From contig NZ_PVNK01000112.1 of assembly GCF_002994615.1 (NCBI RefSeq), positions 1 through 64,000 on the forward strand: a stretch of DNA of 64,000 nt. Reading direction: 5' to 3'. The notes beneath the pieces are model-generated. The model searched no databases and was not told the DNA's origin. It was given only the letters and a program-made list of their open reading frames with translations. Positions 7,195-14,940 of the stretch are shown in pieces; the first letter of the stretch is position 1, and each line of letters opens with the position of its first letter. This DNA is from Enhygromyxa salina (GTDB lineage Bacteria > Myxococcota_A > Polyangia > Nannocystales > Nannocystaceae). The position numbers were made by a program, and so were the translations under genes.

Positions 7195-8747
7195 CGTCCG
7201 GCCTTTTCGAGTTCAGCTTGTTCGGCTTCGAGCGTCGCAATCTCCGCGGAGTGAGATCCGCCCGTGAGCTCATCGATGATCCGCAGTGCGGCGATCTCCC
7301 GGCTGCGGACCTTGAACTCGGCCTCCACCAGGCCCAGGCCTGCGTAGTGTCGGCTCGCGTAGTGAAAAATGATCTTGGTCAACATCAACGTCGAGGCGGC
7401 GCTCGGCCTGTCTCCCGCCTTCATGAACGCGACTGCGGAGCGCTCCATGTCTGCTGCCAGGGCCACACCTCGTTCGGTGAACTCGAGACTCGGGTCATCG
7501 GGCTCCATCGCCTGCCACTCGCTGAAGGCGGCGATGACCTCGTCGCTACTGGCGAAGGGCGGCGGCTCGCTATCTTCGACGCCGAGGCCTCGCTGCGAGC
7601 TGCCCTTCGCCGCCACGGTCTCGGGGTCGAGATCGACATACCTGGTCGCAAGCCCCATCACGGTCGCGCCGATCGCCAATCCCACGCAGACGCTCGTCAC
7701 GACCATGATCCGTGCCTTTCGTCGGCGGAGCTCCCGCTCGGGTTCACGCAGGCAGTCGCCGAGCTCGTCGAGCAGCTCGCCCATGCCCGGGAAGCGCTCC
7801 GCCGGCCGCGAGGCGAGCCCTCGTCGCAGGGCCGCGACGAGACGCTCGGGGATCCCGGACACATCCGCGGGCGTGTCCGGCTGCCCTTCGGTGATCGCAA
7901 GCCACAGCGCCAGGTCGGTCTGCCCGACGAAGGGCCGTTGACCGAAGATCACCTCCCACAGCGCGACACAAAACGAGAACTGATCCGAGCGCGGATCCCC
8001 GCGCTGATCCGCCAGGCGCTCGGGCGCCATGTAGGCCGGCGTCCCGCCGACGGGGCTGTCGCTCGAAGGTCGATCCGCTGGCCTCGCGTCGCGGCCCCGA
8101 TCGCCTCCGTCGGTCCACAGCGCCCGGGCGACGCCGAAGTCCGCGACACGCACGCGCCCGTCGTCACCGACGAGCACGTTCTCGGGCTTGAAGTCACCAT
8201 GCACGAGCCCGGCCTCGTGCGCGGCGGCGAGTCCTCGCCCGGCTTCGATGAACAGCCCCACCGCCTCACGCCACTCGAAGGGCTCGGCCAGTCGCGCGCG
8301 CAGATCGCTGCCCTGAACGAACTCCATCGCCATGTAGAAGAGGTCATCGACGCGATCGACCTCGTGAACCACGACGACGTTCGGGTGGTTCAAGCGGGCC
8401 AGGTTCATGGCCTCACGCCGGATCTTCTCGTCCGGCGCCCCAGTTGGCTCGTACCAGAGCTTGAGCGCGACCGTGCGATCGAGCTCGCGGTCGAGCGCCT
8501 CGAACACGACCCCCATGCCGCCGCGGGCGACCTCGCGCGCGACGTCGTACTTGCCCAGCGCGGTGCTGTGTCGGTCCGTGCCGACCGCGCTGAGGCTCTC
8601 GACGATCCCCACGCGAGCGGCGAACCTGTCGAGCGGCGACCACGAAGCCGTCAGCCGCTCGTGCTCGGCGTCGAGCTCCTCGACCGTGAGGCGCTTGCGG
8701 TCGTCCTCGTCTTCGTCGAACTCGTCCTCGGGCGCGTCGCCAACCAC
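7191..8747 (-). CDS. Membrane-anchored Ser/Thr protein kinase (Hanks type)
   Basis: 518 aa from GTG 8747, with GAGGT about 10 nt upstream. After an acidic N-terminal segment of about 65 residues the kinase domain shows a Gly-rich loop (ARGGMGV, 74-80), Lys96 in VALK, catalytic loop HGDFKPEN (183-190; HGD in place of HRD, Asp185 kept), DFG at 203-205 and APE at 241-243. A single transmembrane helix (about 347-369) leads to an outer domain of about 150 residues with helical repeat character. All key catalytic residues are present, so it should be active. It is divergent from an ECF sigma gene with 118 nt between, a pairing known from kinase-linked ECF groups in myxobacteria and planctomycetes. 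Confidence 0.92.
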   Translation of the reverse strand: MVGDAPEDEFDEDEDDRKRLTVEELDAEHERLTASWSPLDRFAARVGIVESLSAVGTDRHSTALGKYDVAREVARGGMGVVFEALDRELDRTVALKLWYEPTGAPDEKIRREAMNLARLNHPNVVVVHEVDRVDDLFYMAMEFVQGSDLRARLAEPFEWREAVGLFIEAGRGLAAAHEAGLVHGDFKPENVLVGDDGRVRVADFGVARALWTDGGDRGRDARPADRPSSDSPVGGTPAYMAPERLADQRGDPRSDQFSFCVALWEVIFGQRPFVGQTDLALWLAITEGQPDTPADVSGIPERLVAALRRGLASRPAERFPGMGELLDELGDCLREPERELRRRKARIMVVTSVCVGLAIGATVMGLATRYVDLDPETVAAKGSSQRGLGVEDSEPPPFASSDEVIAAFSEWQAMEPDDPSLEFTERGVALAADMERSAVAFMKAGDRPSAASTLMLTKIIFHYASRHYAGLGLVEAEFKVRSREIAALRIIDELTGGSHSAEIATLEAEQAELEKAGR

Positions 8748-8865
8748 GGGCTTGACCTCGCCGACAACCTATCACCGGTGGGCTTTCACGGGTGATGCTC
8801 GACGACGAGGATCGCTGACCTTTCGGCCAGGTCACGTCCACGATCAAGCGTGATAATTTGCCGCC

Positions 8866-9390
8866 GTGGAGCTCGAAGATCTGCTGGAGCGCTGGCGAGC
8901 GGACCCCAGGCGTCACGGCGAGGAGTTCGGCTCGCGCCTGTACGCGTTGGCCTATCGCTACATCCGCAAGCGCGTCCACGACGACGCCGCGAGGGATCTG
9001 GCCCAGTCGGCCGTCGCCACGGCCCTGGCCAAGCACGAGGACTTCGTCGGTGGGAGCTTGCAGCGGTGGATCAACAAGATCGCCTCGAACCAGGTTCGTA
9101 ACCACTGGCGCCGGCAGCAGCGCGAGCGAGTGCTGGTCCGCACGCCCGCGAGCGAGCTGCCCGACTCGCAGACCAGCGGGGTCTCCCGCGTGAACCGCCA
9201 ACGCCAGCGCAGCTCGCTACGCAAGCGGATCGCAGCCCTGACCACGCCCTACCGCGTGGTCATCAACTGGCACCTGCGCGGGCTCTCACCGCAAGAGATC
9301 GCCTCCGAGATCAGCTTGCACCCGGGCACGGTGAGGGTTCGACTTCACCGCGCGATCCTGCAGCTTCGGAGCGCGCCCATAGCCTCGTAG
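8866..9390 (+). CDS. ECF-type RNA polymerase sigma factor
   Basis: 174 aa from GTG 8866. Region 2 covers about residues 20-85 (YRYIRKRVHDDAARDLAQ, then INKIASNQVRNHWRRQ for promoter melting and -10 contact). Region 4 is at about 120-170 (LSPQEIASEISLHPGTVRVR, helix-turn-helix for the -35). Regions 1 and 3 are absent, as in ECF sigmas. No anti-sigma gene is adjacent; the divergent Ser/Thr kinase is the likely regulator, perhaps by phosphorylation (inference from the known kinase-associated ECF groups). Confidence 0.85.
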   Translation: MELEDLLERWRADPRRHGEEFGSRLYALAYRYIRKRVHDDAARDLAQSAVATALAKHEDFVGGSLQRWINKIASNQVRNHWRRQQRERVLVRTPASELPDSQTSGVSRVNRQRQRSSLRKRIAALTTPYRVVINWHLRGLSPQEIASEISLHPGTVRVRLHRAILQLRSAPIAS

Positions 9391-9591
9391 TTTGTAGTCA
9401 CCTCGCTCGGGTCATGGCCTGGGGTGTGCCGATCGATCGTTCGACCGACCGACCGACCCCGGCGAAGAGTTCAGCGAGGAGGTCGAGGGCGCGGCGTGTG
9501 TGTGCGAGCCCTGAGTCAAGGCGCCTCGAGCGAGCTCATCCAGGACGGAGTCGGCCACAGCGACGTCGAGCCCACCATGCACAAACAAGCA

Positions 9592-9635
9592 CGCCCGGAA
9601 GGACTTGAACCTCCGACACCCAGGTTCGAAGCCTG
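9592..9635 (-). repeat. attL: displaced 3' part of tRNA-Arg (44-bp direct repeat)
   Basis: These 44 bp are identical to 14011-14054 inside the intact tRNA-Arg gene. They cover the anticodon loop to the acceptor 3' strand. To the right (9636 on) the tRNA sequence stops. This is the relic expected when an integrase inserts an element into the 3' end of a tRNA gene and supplies a replacement. The base at tRNA position 72 differs (A at 9591, G at 14010 on the + strand), so the relic would give a G-U end pair. The rest of 9391-9781 holds no gene, only a short GACC run near 9441. Confidence 0.88.
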
Positions 9636-9781
9636 ATCGGCCAACCCCGTGAACGATGACTGATGTCGCGTGTTCGGGCGGCGGCTGGCTGTCAGGCTGG
9701 GTGTGGGGGTGGGGAGGGTCTCCGGGTGGTGCCGTCTGGGGGCGGTGAGATCCGCCTAGTTGGAGCACATACGGAGCACAT

Positions 9782-10318
9782 GTGTTCGGTCCGTCACGCT
9801 ACGCTTGTGCTTGCCAGTGCCAGTTTTGCAGCCGCTGTTTCTGTCGCTACAAGCTTGGTCTCAAGGGTCTCCGTCGGGCCCGCGGCCTGACTCAGGAAGA
9901 TCTCGCCGAGCGCTCTGGCCTCTCGGCCGACACGATCCGGCGGATGGAGCAGGGCTCATTCTCGCCGTCGATGGACACCATCGGCAAGCTCTGCCATGGG
10001 CTAGCAGCCCGGGGTGCAATGCCTCGTGTCGCCTCGCGCCGGAATGTTCGCCGAGGGCGCGAAGCCAAAACGCCGCTGTACCGGGCGTACTGCAAGTTTT
10101 GGCGACAAAGCCATCGGCGAAAAGGCCAAGCGAGGCGGCGCGAGGCATTGCACCCCGGGCTGCTAGCCCTCGCCCGGTCAACCCTGCTCGCCAGCTACGA
10201 ACTCGGCGAGCGAGATCTCTCCCGGGAGCTCATCGACGCCATCGCTAGTCTCTCGGACCGCGAGCAGCGCATCGCCTTCAACCTGATCAAGGCCATCCGA
10301 GGGCTCGGCAGTGGTTAG
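9782..10318 (+). CDS. XRE-family regulator carrying an in-frame palindromic-element insertion
   Basis: 178 aa from GTG 9782; the start is uncertain because the first 25 residues are Cys-rich (CACQCQFCSRC) and atypical. The helix-turn-helix LRRARGLTQEDLAERSGLS...IRRMEQG is clear. The family normally continues KLCxGLxLxxSxL. Here KLCHGL is split from ALARSTLLASYELGERD by 54 extra codons from the 166-bp palindromic element at 10001-10166. Removing one CTAG-to-CTAG unit (162 bp) restores HGLALARSTLLASYE exactly. The C-terminal helix (SLSDREQRIAFNLIKAIRGL) looks like a dimerisation part. It ends 8 nt before the nuclease-like gene, so they form a transcription unit. Whether the enlarged protein still folds is unknown. 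Confidence 0.75.
   Translation: MFGPSRYACACQCQFCSRCFCRYKLGLKGLRRARGLTQEDLAERSGLSADTIRRMEQGSFSPSMDTIGKLCHGLAARGAMPRVASRRNVRRGREAKTPLYRAYCKFWRQSHRRKGQARRREALHPGLLALARSTLLASYELGERDLSRELIDAIASLSDREQRIAFNLIKAIRGLGSG
10001..10166 (+). mobile_element. Palindromic element copy 1 (MITE/RPE-like), inside the XRE gene
   Basis: 166 bp including CTAG at each end. The terminal inverted repeats are perfect: CTAGCAGCCCGGGGTGCAAT at the left end, its exact reverse complement at the right, 22 bp in all. The inner parts are also imperfectly complementary, so the whole unit can fold as a long hairpin. CTAG behaves as target duplication, because deleting 162 bp rebuilds a normal XRE reading frame. The copy differs from copy 2 (60458-60623) at 3 of 166 positions. 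It is open in at least four of six reading frames. Confidence 0.88.
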
Positions 10319-10326
10319 AATCTGGC

Positions 10327-11568
10327 GTGGCCGTGCGCCCGACACTGCTCCCTACCCGGCATAGCGAGCACGCGCGTACAGACCTACCACTCGGGGAAAC
10401 TAACATCTTCTCCCGTGTGCTCCGCACACCGCCACTCGAGCGACCTTGCGCCGAGATGCTCTGCGGTGTGCTGGTCAACACCCCAGTGCTCCGTGAACAG
10501 CTCATGCGCTGGCTGGCCGATCACGCGGGGCTTGGCAAGCTTCCGGCCCTGGGGTCCGCCGCAATACACGTCGCTACCGAGCAGGCGATCGAGACCAAGC
10601 GCGACGACTTGCGGATCACTGCCGCCGATCCTGACACCGATGCCTGGGTCTTGCTCTGGACGGTCGAGCTCAAGGTCTTCGGTGGGTTCAACTACAGTTC
10701 TCCGATTAGGGCGCTGCATGAACGCGATGATGGGCCCGCACGGAGTGACGAGGTCCACCAAGTCAGGAACTACGACGCATGGCTCGCCAAGCAAGACGTC
10801 CAGGAGGACGTCAGGAGCGCGCGAGCCGGCTTCGTCCTGAGCACGGACCCCACGATCACTTTGCCCGAGGGGCTCGAATGCCCATGGAAGCCTCTGACGT
10901 GGACCGAGCTCGGGCTCCGAGTCGAACGCGCCATCATCGACGACTCACTGCCGCCCGGTGAGGCCGTGCTCGCCAAACACCTCGCGGGCTTCATCCGCGA
11001 CCACCTGTGGACGCACACCATGACCGAGAACCCGATCCGATTCGATGACCTCGCCCTTCTCCGAGCCCACGCTAGCTACGGCGCCCAAACCCAGGAGCGC
11101 GTCGACGGCCTGGTCGCGCGATTGGTTCCACTACTCGAACGTAGCGGTCTGAAGCTCGGACCGATCAAGCACTCTCGCAAGATGTTCATGGGCCATCGAC
11201 GCTCGATGGTCTGGACCAGCACGAATCCAGACGCCAAGGGTGATCTCCCCTGGTTGATGGCGGGGATCATCAGCGAGGGGATCCCCAAGCTCGCCGTGTG
11301 GCTGGAGACGGAGCCGAAGCACGCCAACAAGATGGCGGGCTGCGAGGCGGTCCGAGAGAACCTCGCCGCGTTGCATGAGCGCAACGTCGAGTGGCACGCG
11401 CATCCTGCCCATGAGGCCTCCTGGCAGGATCTGAGTCTCCGGGCCCCGCTCGAGCCCATCCTTGGCGCCAGCAATCAGGTCCAGCACTTCGAGGAGTTCT
11501 TCACCAAGGCGTTCGCCGACCTGCACGAGACGGGCGTCGCCGCCGCGCTTGCGGAAGCGTATCGCTGA
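10327..11568 (+). CDS. PD-(D/E)XK nuclease superfamily-like protein, element cargo
   Basis: 413 aa from GTG 10327. The core pattern of PD-(D/E)XK nucleases is visible: an early helix glutamate (ERPCAEMLCGVL, Glu43), Asp94 in RDDLRI, Glu114-x-Lys116 in TVELKV, and a following Gln145-x3-Tyr149 (HQVRNYDAWL) as in RecB-like enzymes. The spacing fits the superfamily, especially families whose N-terminus reads tEx-LaxLL. The C-terminal half (about 200-413) is unrecognised. It lies 8 nt after the XRE gene and inside the integrative element, so it is a candidate restriction or abortive-infection effector (inference). The stop is 1 nt from the convergent toxin stop. Confidence 0.6.
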   Translation: MAVRPTLLPTRHSEHARTDLPLGETNIFSRVLRTPPLERPCAEMLCGVLVNTPVLREQLMRWLADHAGLGKLPALGSAAIHVATEQAIETKRDDLRITAADPDTDAWVLLWTVELKVFGGFNYSSPIRALHERDDGPARSDEVHQVRNYDAWLAKQDVQEDVRSARAGFVLSTDPTITLPEGLECPWKPLTWTELGLRVERAIIDDSLPPGEAVLAKHLAGFIRDHLWTHTMTENPIRFDDLALLRAHASYGAQTQERVDGLVARLVPLLERSGLKLGPIKHSRKMFMGHRRSMVWTSTNPDAKGDLPWLMAGIISEGIPKLAVWLETEPKHANKMAGCEAVRENLAALHERNVEWHAHPAHEASWQDLSLRAPLEPILGASNQVQHFEEFFTKAFADLHETGVAAALAEAYR

Positions 11569-11569
11569 C

Positions 11570-11875
11570 TCACAGCCCGCCGAGATCCGGCCCCGACCCC
11601 TTGACCGATCCCCAGACCGCCACGACAAGCACGTACTCCTCGCGCTCGACGTAGTACACGTGGTGCCGAGTCTTGCGCATCATCACCCGGCGCACGTGCT
11701 CGCGGGGGTGAGGGTAGCGCTTCCCCACCCCGGGTGCGGTGCTGATGAGCCGAAGGACATCAGCAAGCTCCTCCTCGAAGAGGTCGGGCGCCTTGTCGCG
11801 ATGCGCTCGCCACCACCCGTCGATCTCGAGGATCTGGACGTCGGCGAGCTGGGTTGTGACGACAGCCTTGTTCAC
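11570..11875 (-). CDS. RelE/ParE-type toxin
   Basis: 101 aa. The arrangement of an N-terminal helix pair (IDGWWRAHRDKAPDLFEEELADVL), then strands with VGKRYPHPREHVRRVMMRKTRHHVYYV and VLVVAVWGS, is that of the RelE/ParE fold. Conserved basic and aromatic residues near RxxxR...HHVYY support an RNase or gyrase-inhibitor toxin. GTG 11875 overlaps the antitoxin stop (GTGA), so antitoxin is made first and translation is coupled, the standard order. Target not determinable here: ParE-like for VYYV, RelE-like for basic surface. Confidence 0.75.
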   Translation of the reverse strand: MNKAVVTTQLADVQILEIDGWWRAHRDKAPDLFEEELADVLRLISTAPGVGKRYPHPREHVRRVMMRKTRHHVYYVEREEYVLVVAVWGSVKGSGPDLGGL

Positions 11876-12102
11876 CGACGGCGCTCACGAAGACGCGCGA
11901 GGATCTTCTCCGCAGGGTTGACCTCGCCCCGAGCCTCCTGCTCGAGGCTGGTATCGATCGCTGCGTTGAGGGCCTGACGCTCTCGCTCGTCGAGTTCGTC
12001 GCCCTCGTCGTCGATCACGAGATTCACCACGGTTCCCTCGGGAAGGGCGATCTCCTCGTCGACGACCAGGCGACCGTTTCGGACTGTGGCGCGGACTCCC
12101 AC
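11872..12102 (-). CDS. Antitoxin of the RelE/ParE-type pair
   Basis: 76 aa from GTG 12102. The N-terminus VRATVRNGRLVVDEEIALPEGT is a short beta-rich, AbrB-like pattern for DNA binding, followed by an acidic linker (DDEGDELDERE) and a C-terminal amphipathic helix (NPAEKILARLRERR) that would wrap the toxin. A longer frame to 12246 is open but lacks similarity, and the GTG gives a normal antitoxin size. It is probably autoregulated at its own promoter in the 12103-12593 gap. Confidence 0.65.
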   Translation of the reverse strand: MGVRATVRNGRLVVDEEIALPEGTVVNLVIDDEGDELDERERQALNAAIDTSLEQEARGEVNPAEKILARLRERRR

Positions 12103-12593
12103 CAAGGCAGCGTAGCCCCACCCCGAGGACCAACGCAACGCGGCACCGGAGATCGCCCACGATCCGGGCCTGGACATCGACAGCGCCGGGGGTCGGCTTT
12201 CGCAGGCGGTCTTCCAGCTGCCGGCGACAAGCATGGCGCAGCACATGAGTCGGTCCCATCCTCGTGGTTCGGTCTGCCGCCAACTGGCGGCAGGGGTTCA
12301 CGCGTGAGGCGCCGAAATTCGAGCGTCCCACCCGCCGATGTCGGCGTTGATTCAAGAAAACGACAGATGGCCGCCCACAGCCCGCCACGTGCAGATGGCG
12401 AGGGTTTTTCCAGTTCGTGTGTTCCGCGTGTGGATCGGGCGTGGGGGAAACTTATCTCCGCACCATCTGCAGAATTTCACGGAGTGAATCGCCGAATTCA
12501 ATTTCTTCACGAGCTCGCAACGCGGCACCGATCCACCGGTTCCCCACGAGCTCGAACCATGCATCACCACGTGACGGTGCTACGCCGATCGTC
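12103..12593. other. Noncoding gap inside the element (promoter region)
   Basis: About 490 bp between the divergent antitoxin and excisionase-like genes. I see no convincing gene: the open frames here have no family character, codon bias or ribosome site. It should hold the toxin-antitoxin promoter (minus strand) and the promoter for xis-int (plus strand). The base composition around 12450-12520 is less GC-rich (AATTTCAC, GAATTCAATTTC) than the host genes, as often seen near element control regions. Confidence 0.5.
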
Positions 12594-12758
12594 ATGGTTG
12601 CGAACTCCGATGCCTCGCCGGTGATGACCGCCGACGAGGTCGCGGACCTCCTCGGCGTCGATCGCAAGTCGATCTACGCCGCCGCCCGACGCAACGAGAT
12701 CCCGCATCGTCGCCTCGGTCGTCGCTACCTCTTCTCGCGCCACGCGATCCTCCGCTGA
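12594..12758 (+). CDS. Excisionase-like MerR-type HTH protein
   Basis: 54 aa, too short for most gene finders. The string MTADEVADLLGVDRKSIYAA followed by RRNEIPHRRLGRRYLFSR is the classic excisionase/helix-turn-helix domain that bends DNA at att sites and biases recombination toward excision. It lies 94 nt upstream of the integrase on the same strand, the normal xis-int order. ATG 12594 is the first Met of the domain; frames upstream are not conserved-looking. Confidence 0.78.
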   Translation: MVANSDASPVMTADEVADLLGVDRKSIYAAARRNEIPHRRLGRRYLFSRHAILR

Positions 12759-12852
12759 CTCGGAAGCGATCTACCCGTCCGCGCGTAGGGTCGTCGCGCT
12801 ACTCTGGCGCTCCCGAACACGCGGCATCGCAACCCTTCTCGAAGGAGGGACG

Positions 12853-13968
12853 ATGAGCGTCCGTCAACGAAAGTGGACCGACAAGCAAGGTCGCGTCCGA
12901 ACCACCTACATGATCCACGTCGTCGTCACGCTGCCCAACGGTCGCAGGGCCGAGGTTCGCAAGACCTCGCCCATCCCGACCCGCAAGGCCGCACAGGCGT
13001 ACGAACGCCAGGTCCGTGAGCAGCTACTCGCTGGTACCTGGGGAAAGGAGGAAGCGCAGCTTCCAACGATCACCGAGTACGCGGAGGACTTCCTGGCCAA
13101 CGCCCGGGATCGCCTCAAGCCGAGCACAGTCCAAGAGTACGAGGCCACGATCCGGCTTCACCTGCTCCCCGAGCTCGGTCGCAAGCGACTCGATCAAGTT
13201 CGACCGAGGGAGATCCGACAACTCGTGTCGACGCTGCGCCAAGCCGGCAAGCAAGCCAAGACCATCAACAACGTCCTGTCCGTGCTCAGCGGCATGCTCA
13301 AGCTCGCGTGCGACGACGAGCTACTCACCCACGTGCCGCGGATCAAGCGGCTGAAGACCGAGGAGCCGAGCTTCGACTTCCTCGACTTCGACGAGGCCGA
13401 GCAGCTGATCGAAGCGGCGGCCGTCGAGCCCGACTGGCAGCGGTTGATCGTCGTCGCGCTCAACACTGGGCTTCGGCGGGGCGAACTGCTCGCCCTGCGC
13501 TGGGAGAACATCGACCTGCGAGCGCGTAAGCTCGTGGTCCGTCGCTCGACCACCCGCAACATCGAGACCGCGCCGAAGAACTGGAAGTCACGAACGATCC
13601 CGCTCAACGATCGGGCACTCGAGGCTCTGCGAGCACACCGGCACCTTCGCGGTCCGCTGGTGTTCTGCCACGAGGACGGCTCCCCGATCGCCGACCACCA
13701 GGTCCGCCCGGTCCTGCGCCGCACGTGCAAGCGAGCGGGCCTCCGCATGATCGGCGCGCACACCATGCGCCACAGCTTCGCCTCGCAACTCGCGATCCGC
13801 GGTGCCTCGATCAAGGTGATCCAGGAACTACTCGGCCACAGCGACATCAAGGTCACCATGCGCTACGCCCACCTGAGTCCGGCTGCCCGCGGTCACGCTG
13901 TCGAGCTACTCGGTCACAGCAAGAGCACACTGACAGCACACGCCGATCACGCCCGTCGCAGTCGGTGA
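12853..13968 (+). CDS. Tyrosine recombinase / phage-type integrase
   Basis: 371 aa; AAGGAGG at 12842-12848 sets the ATG at 12853. The N-terminal arm-binding part (1-65) is followed by a SAM-like core-binding domain (about 70-165) and the catalytic domain. Catalytic residues are Arg208 (TGLRRGEL), His303 and Arg306 (HTMRHSF), His329 (LLGHS) and nucleophile Tyr338 (MRYAH). All are present, so it should be active. It ends 40 nt before the tRNA-Arg 3' end, so its target is the 44-bp att core there. Confidence 0.95.
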   Translation: MSVRQRKWTDKQGRVRTTYMIHVVVTLPNGRRAEVRKTSPIPTRKAAQAYERQVREQLLAGTWGKEEAQLPTITEYAEDFLANARDRLKPSTVQEYEATIRLHLLPELGRKRLDQVRPREIRQLVSTLRQAGKQAKTINNVLSVLSGMLKLACDDELLTHVPRIKRLKTEEPSFDFLDFDEAEQLIEAAAVEPDWQRLIVVALNTGLRRGELLALRWENIDLRARKLVVRRSTTRNIETAPKNWKSRTIPLNDRALEALRAHRHLRGPLVFCHEDGSPIADHQVRPVLRRTCKRAGLRMIGAHTMRHSFASQLAIRGASIKVIQELLGHSDIKVTMRYAHLSPAARGHAVELLGHSKSTLTAHADHARRSR

Positions 13969-14008
13969 CGCCACCACACGCAAGTCCATGATCTAACTAA
14001 ACAAAAAG

Positions 14009-14082
14009 CGCGCCCGGAAGGACTTGAACCTCCGACACCCAGGTTCGAAGCCTGGTGCTCTATCCAGCTGAGCTACGAGCGC
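14009..14082 (-). tRNA. tRNA-Arg (anticodon UCG)
   Basis: Cloverleaf on the minus strand: acceptor GCGCTCG pairs with CGGGCGC, D arm GTAGCTCAGCTGGATAGAGC, anticodon stem CCAGG/CCTGG with loop CTTCGAA (anticodon TCG, 14046-14048), T arm with GTTCAAG. No CCA is encoded. The acceptor 3' end is followed by CTTTTTGT, a likely terminator tail. The half from anticodon to 3' end is the attR of the integrative element, so that part of the gene was brought by the element and restores a functional tRNA. Confidence 0.95.
14011..14054 (-). repeat. attR: 44-bp direct repeat inside tRNA-Arg
   Basis: Identical base for base to 9592-9635. It covers the anticodon loop through the acceptor 3' strand, the usual crossover segment for tRNA-targeting tyrosine integrases. 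Outside it the two flanks diverge at once to the right (14055 vs 9636); to the left a weaker match (AAGCnCG) continues for a few bases. Confidence 0.88.
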
Positions 14083-14148
14083 GTGGCAGGGGTTCTAGCA
14101 CAGCCACCCCGGCCCGCAAAAGCCCCCGCGAACGTCGCCTTCGCCCGC

Positions 14149-14940
14149 TCAGGCCTCGAGCACGTGGGCGAGCAGTACGGTCACGTTGTCCTTGCCGCCG
14201 GCCTCGTTCGCGGCGTCGATCAGCGCCGTGCAGGCCCCGTCGAGCCGCTTTTTCTTGGTCTCGACCAGCTCGAGGATCTCGTCGTCTTCGAGCATGTCGT
14301 TGAGCCCGTCGGAGCACATCAGGTAGATGTCGCCGATCTTGTACTCCTCGACGTAGACGTCGACGGCGACGTGCTCGCCGAGGCCGAGGGCGCGGACGAC
14401 GACGTTGCGGTGGGGGAAGTTGCGGATCTCGTCGCCGCTCATCTCTTTCATGCGGCGCCAGTCGTTGAGCAGCGAGTGGTCCTCGGTCATCAGCTGGATC
14501 GCGCCGTCGCGGATCCGGTAGACGCGGCTGTCGCCGACGTGGCCGATGTAGAAGCGACCCTGGGCGAAGAACATGGCCTCGACCGTGCAGCCCATGCCCT
14601 TCTTCTCGGCCTCGGCCGCGGCGGTGTCGAAGATCTCGGAGTTGGCCAGCTTGATCGCGGTGACCATCCGGTTCTTCTCGAGCTCGACCTGCGGGAGCCG
14701 GAAGGGCCAGGTCCGCGCGCCCTCCTGGACGGCGCGCTTGTAAAACTCGCCGATGACCTCGACGGTGATCTGGCTCGCGACCTCGCCGCAGGCGTGGCCG
14801 CCCATGCCGTCCGACACGACCGCGACCGGGACCTCGTCGGGGATCAGCAGGTTGTCCTCGTTGTGGGCGCGGACGCGGCCGACGTCGGTCTTGCCGGCGA
14901 AGCGTACGCGGTCGGGTCCGACTGCGAAGCTGATGCTCAC
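14149..14940 (-). CDS. PP2C-family Ser/Thr protein phosphatase
   Basis: 263 aa. PP2C motifs in order: DVGRVRAHNEDN (19-30), VVSDGMGGH (41-49) with the metal-binding Asp44, GHVGDSRVY, LMCSDGLNDM and the terminal KDNVTVLL. The five or six metal-coordinating aspartates are in place, so a Mn/Mg-dependent phosphatase is expected. No membrane segment; cytoplasmic. It would reverse signals from Hanks kinases such as the one at 7191. It is divergent from the DnaJ-TPR gene, with 115 nt between starts. Confidence 0.93.
   Translation of the reverse strand: MSISFAVGPDRVRFAGKTDVGRVRAHNEDNLLIPDEVPVAVVSDGMGGHACGEVASQITVEVIGEFYKRAVQEGARTWPFRLPQVELEKNRMVTAIKLANSEIFDTAAAEAEKKGMGCTVEAMFFAQGRFYIGHVGDSRVYRIRDGAIQLMTEDHSLLNDWRRMKEMSGDEIRNFPHRNVVVRALGLGEHVAVDVYVEEYKIGDIYLMCSDGLNDMLEDDEILELVETKKKRLDGACTALIDAANEAGGKDNVTVLLAHVLEA

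Larger units (their letters stand above)
9592..14054 (+). mobile_element. Integrative element in tRNA-Arg, about 4.4 kb
   Basis: Bounded by the perfect 44-bp repeats. Contents in order: XRE regulator (9782), PD-(D/E)XK-like protein (10327), toxin (11570, minus) with antitoxin (11872, minus), excisionase-like HTH (12594), tyrosine integrase (12853) next to the right end. The integrase-proximal end lies in the tRNA, the usual orientation. There are no replication, packaging or conjugation genes, so it is either a satellite-like island or dependent on other functions. Cargo of nuclease plus toxin-antitoxin suggests a defence role (inference). Confidence 0.85.

Noticed and set aside
9424-9636. 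Open frame ending in PEGLEPPTPRFEA
   Set aside because: The end is a translation of the displaced tRNA-Arg fragment; no domain or ribosome site.
12304-12624. 106-aa open frame in the element's control gap
   Set aside because: Arg/Ser/His-rich with no fold pattern; overlaps the excisionase-like start in another frame.
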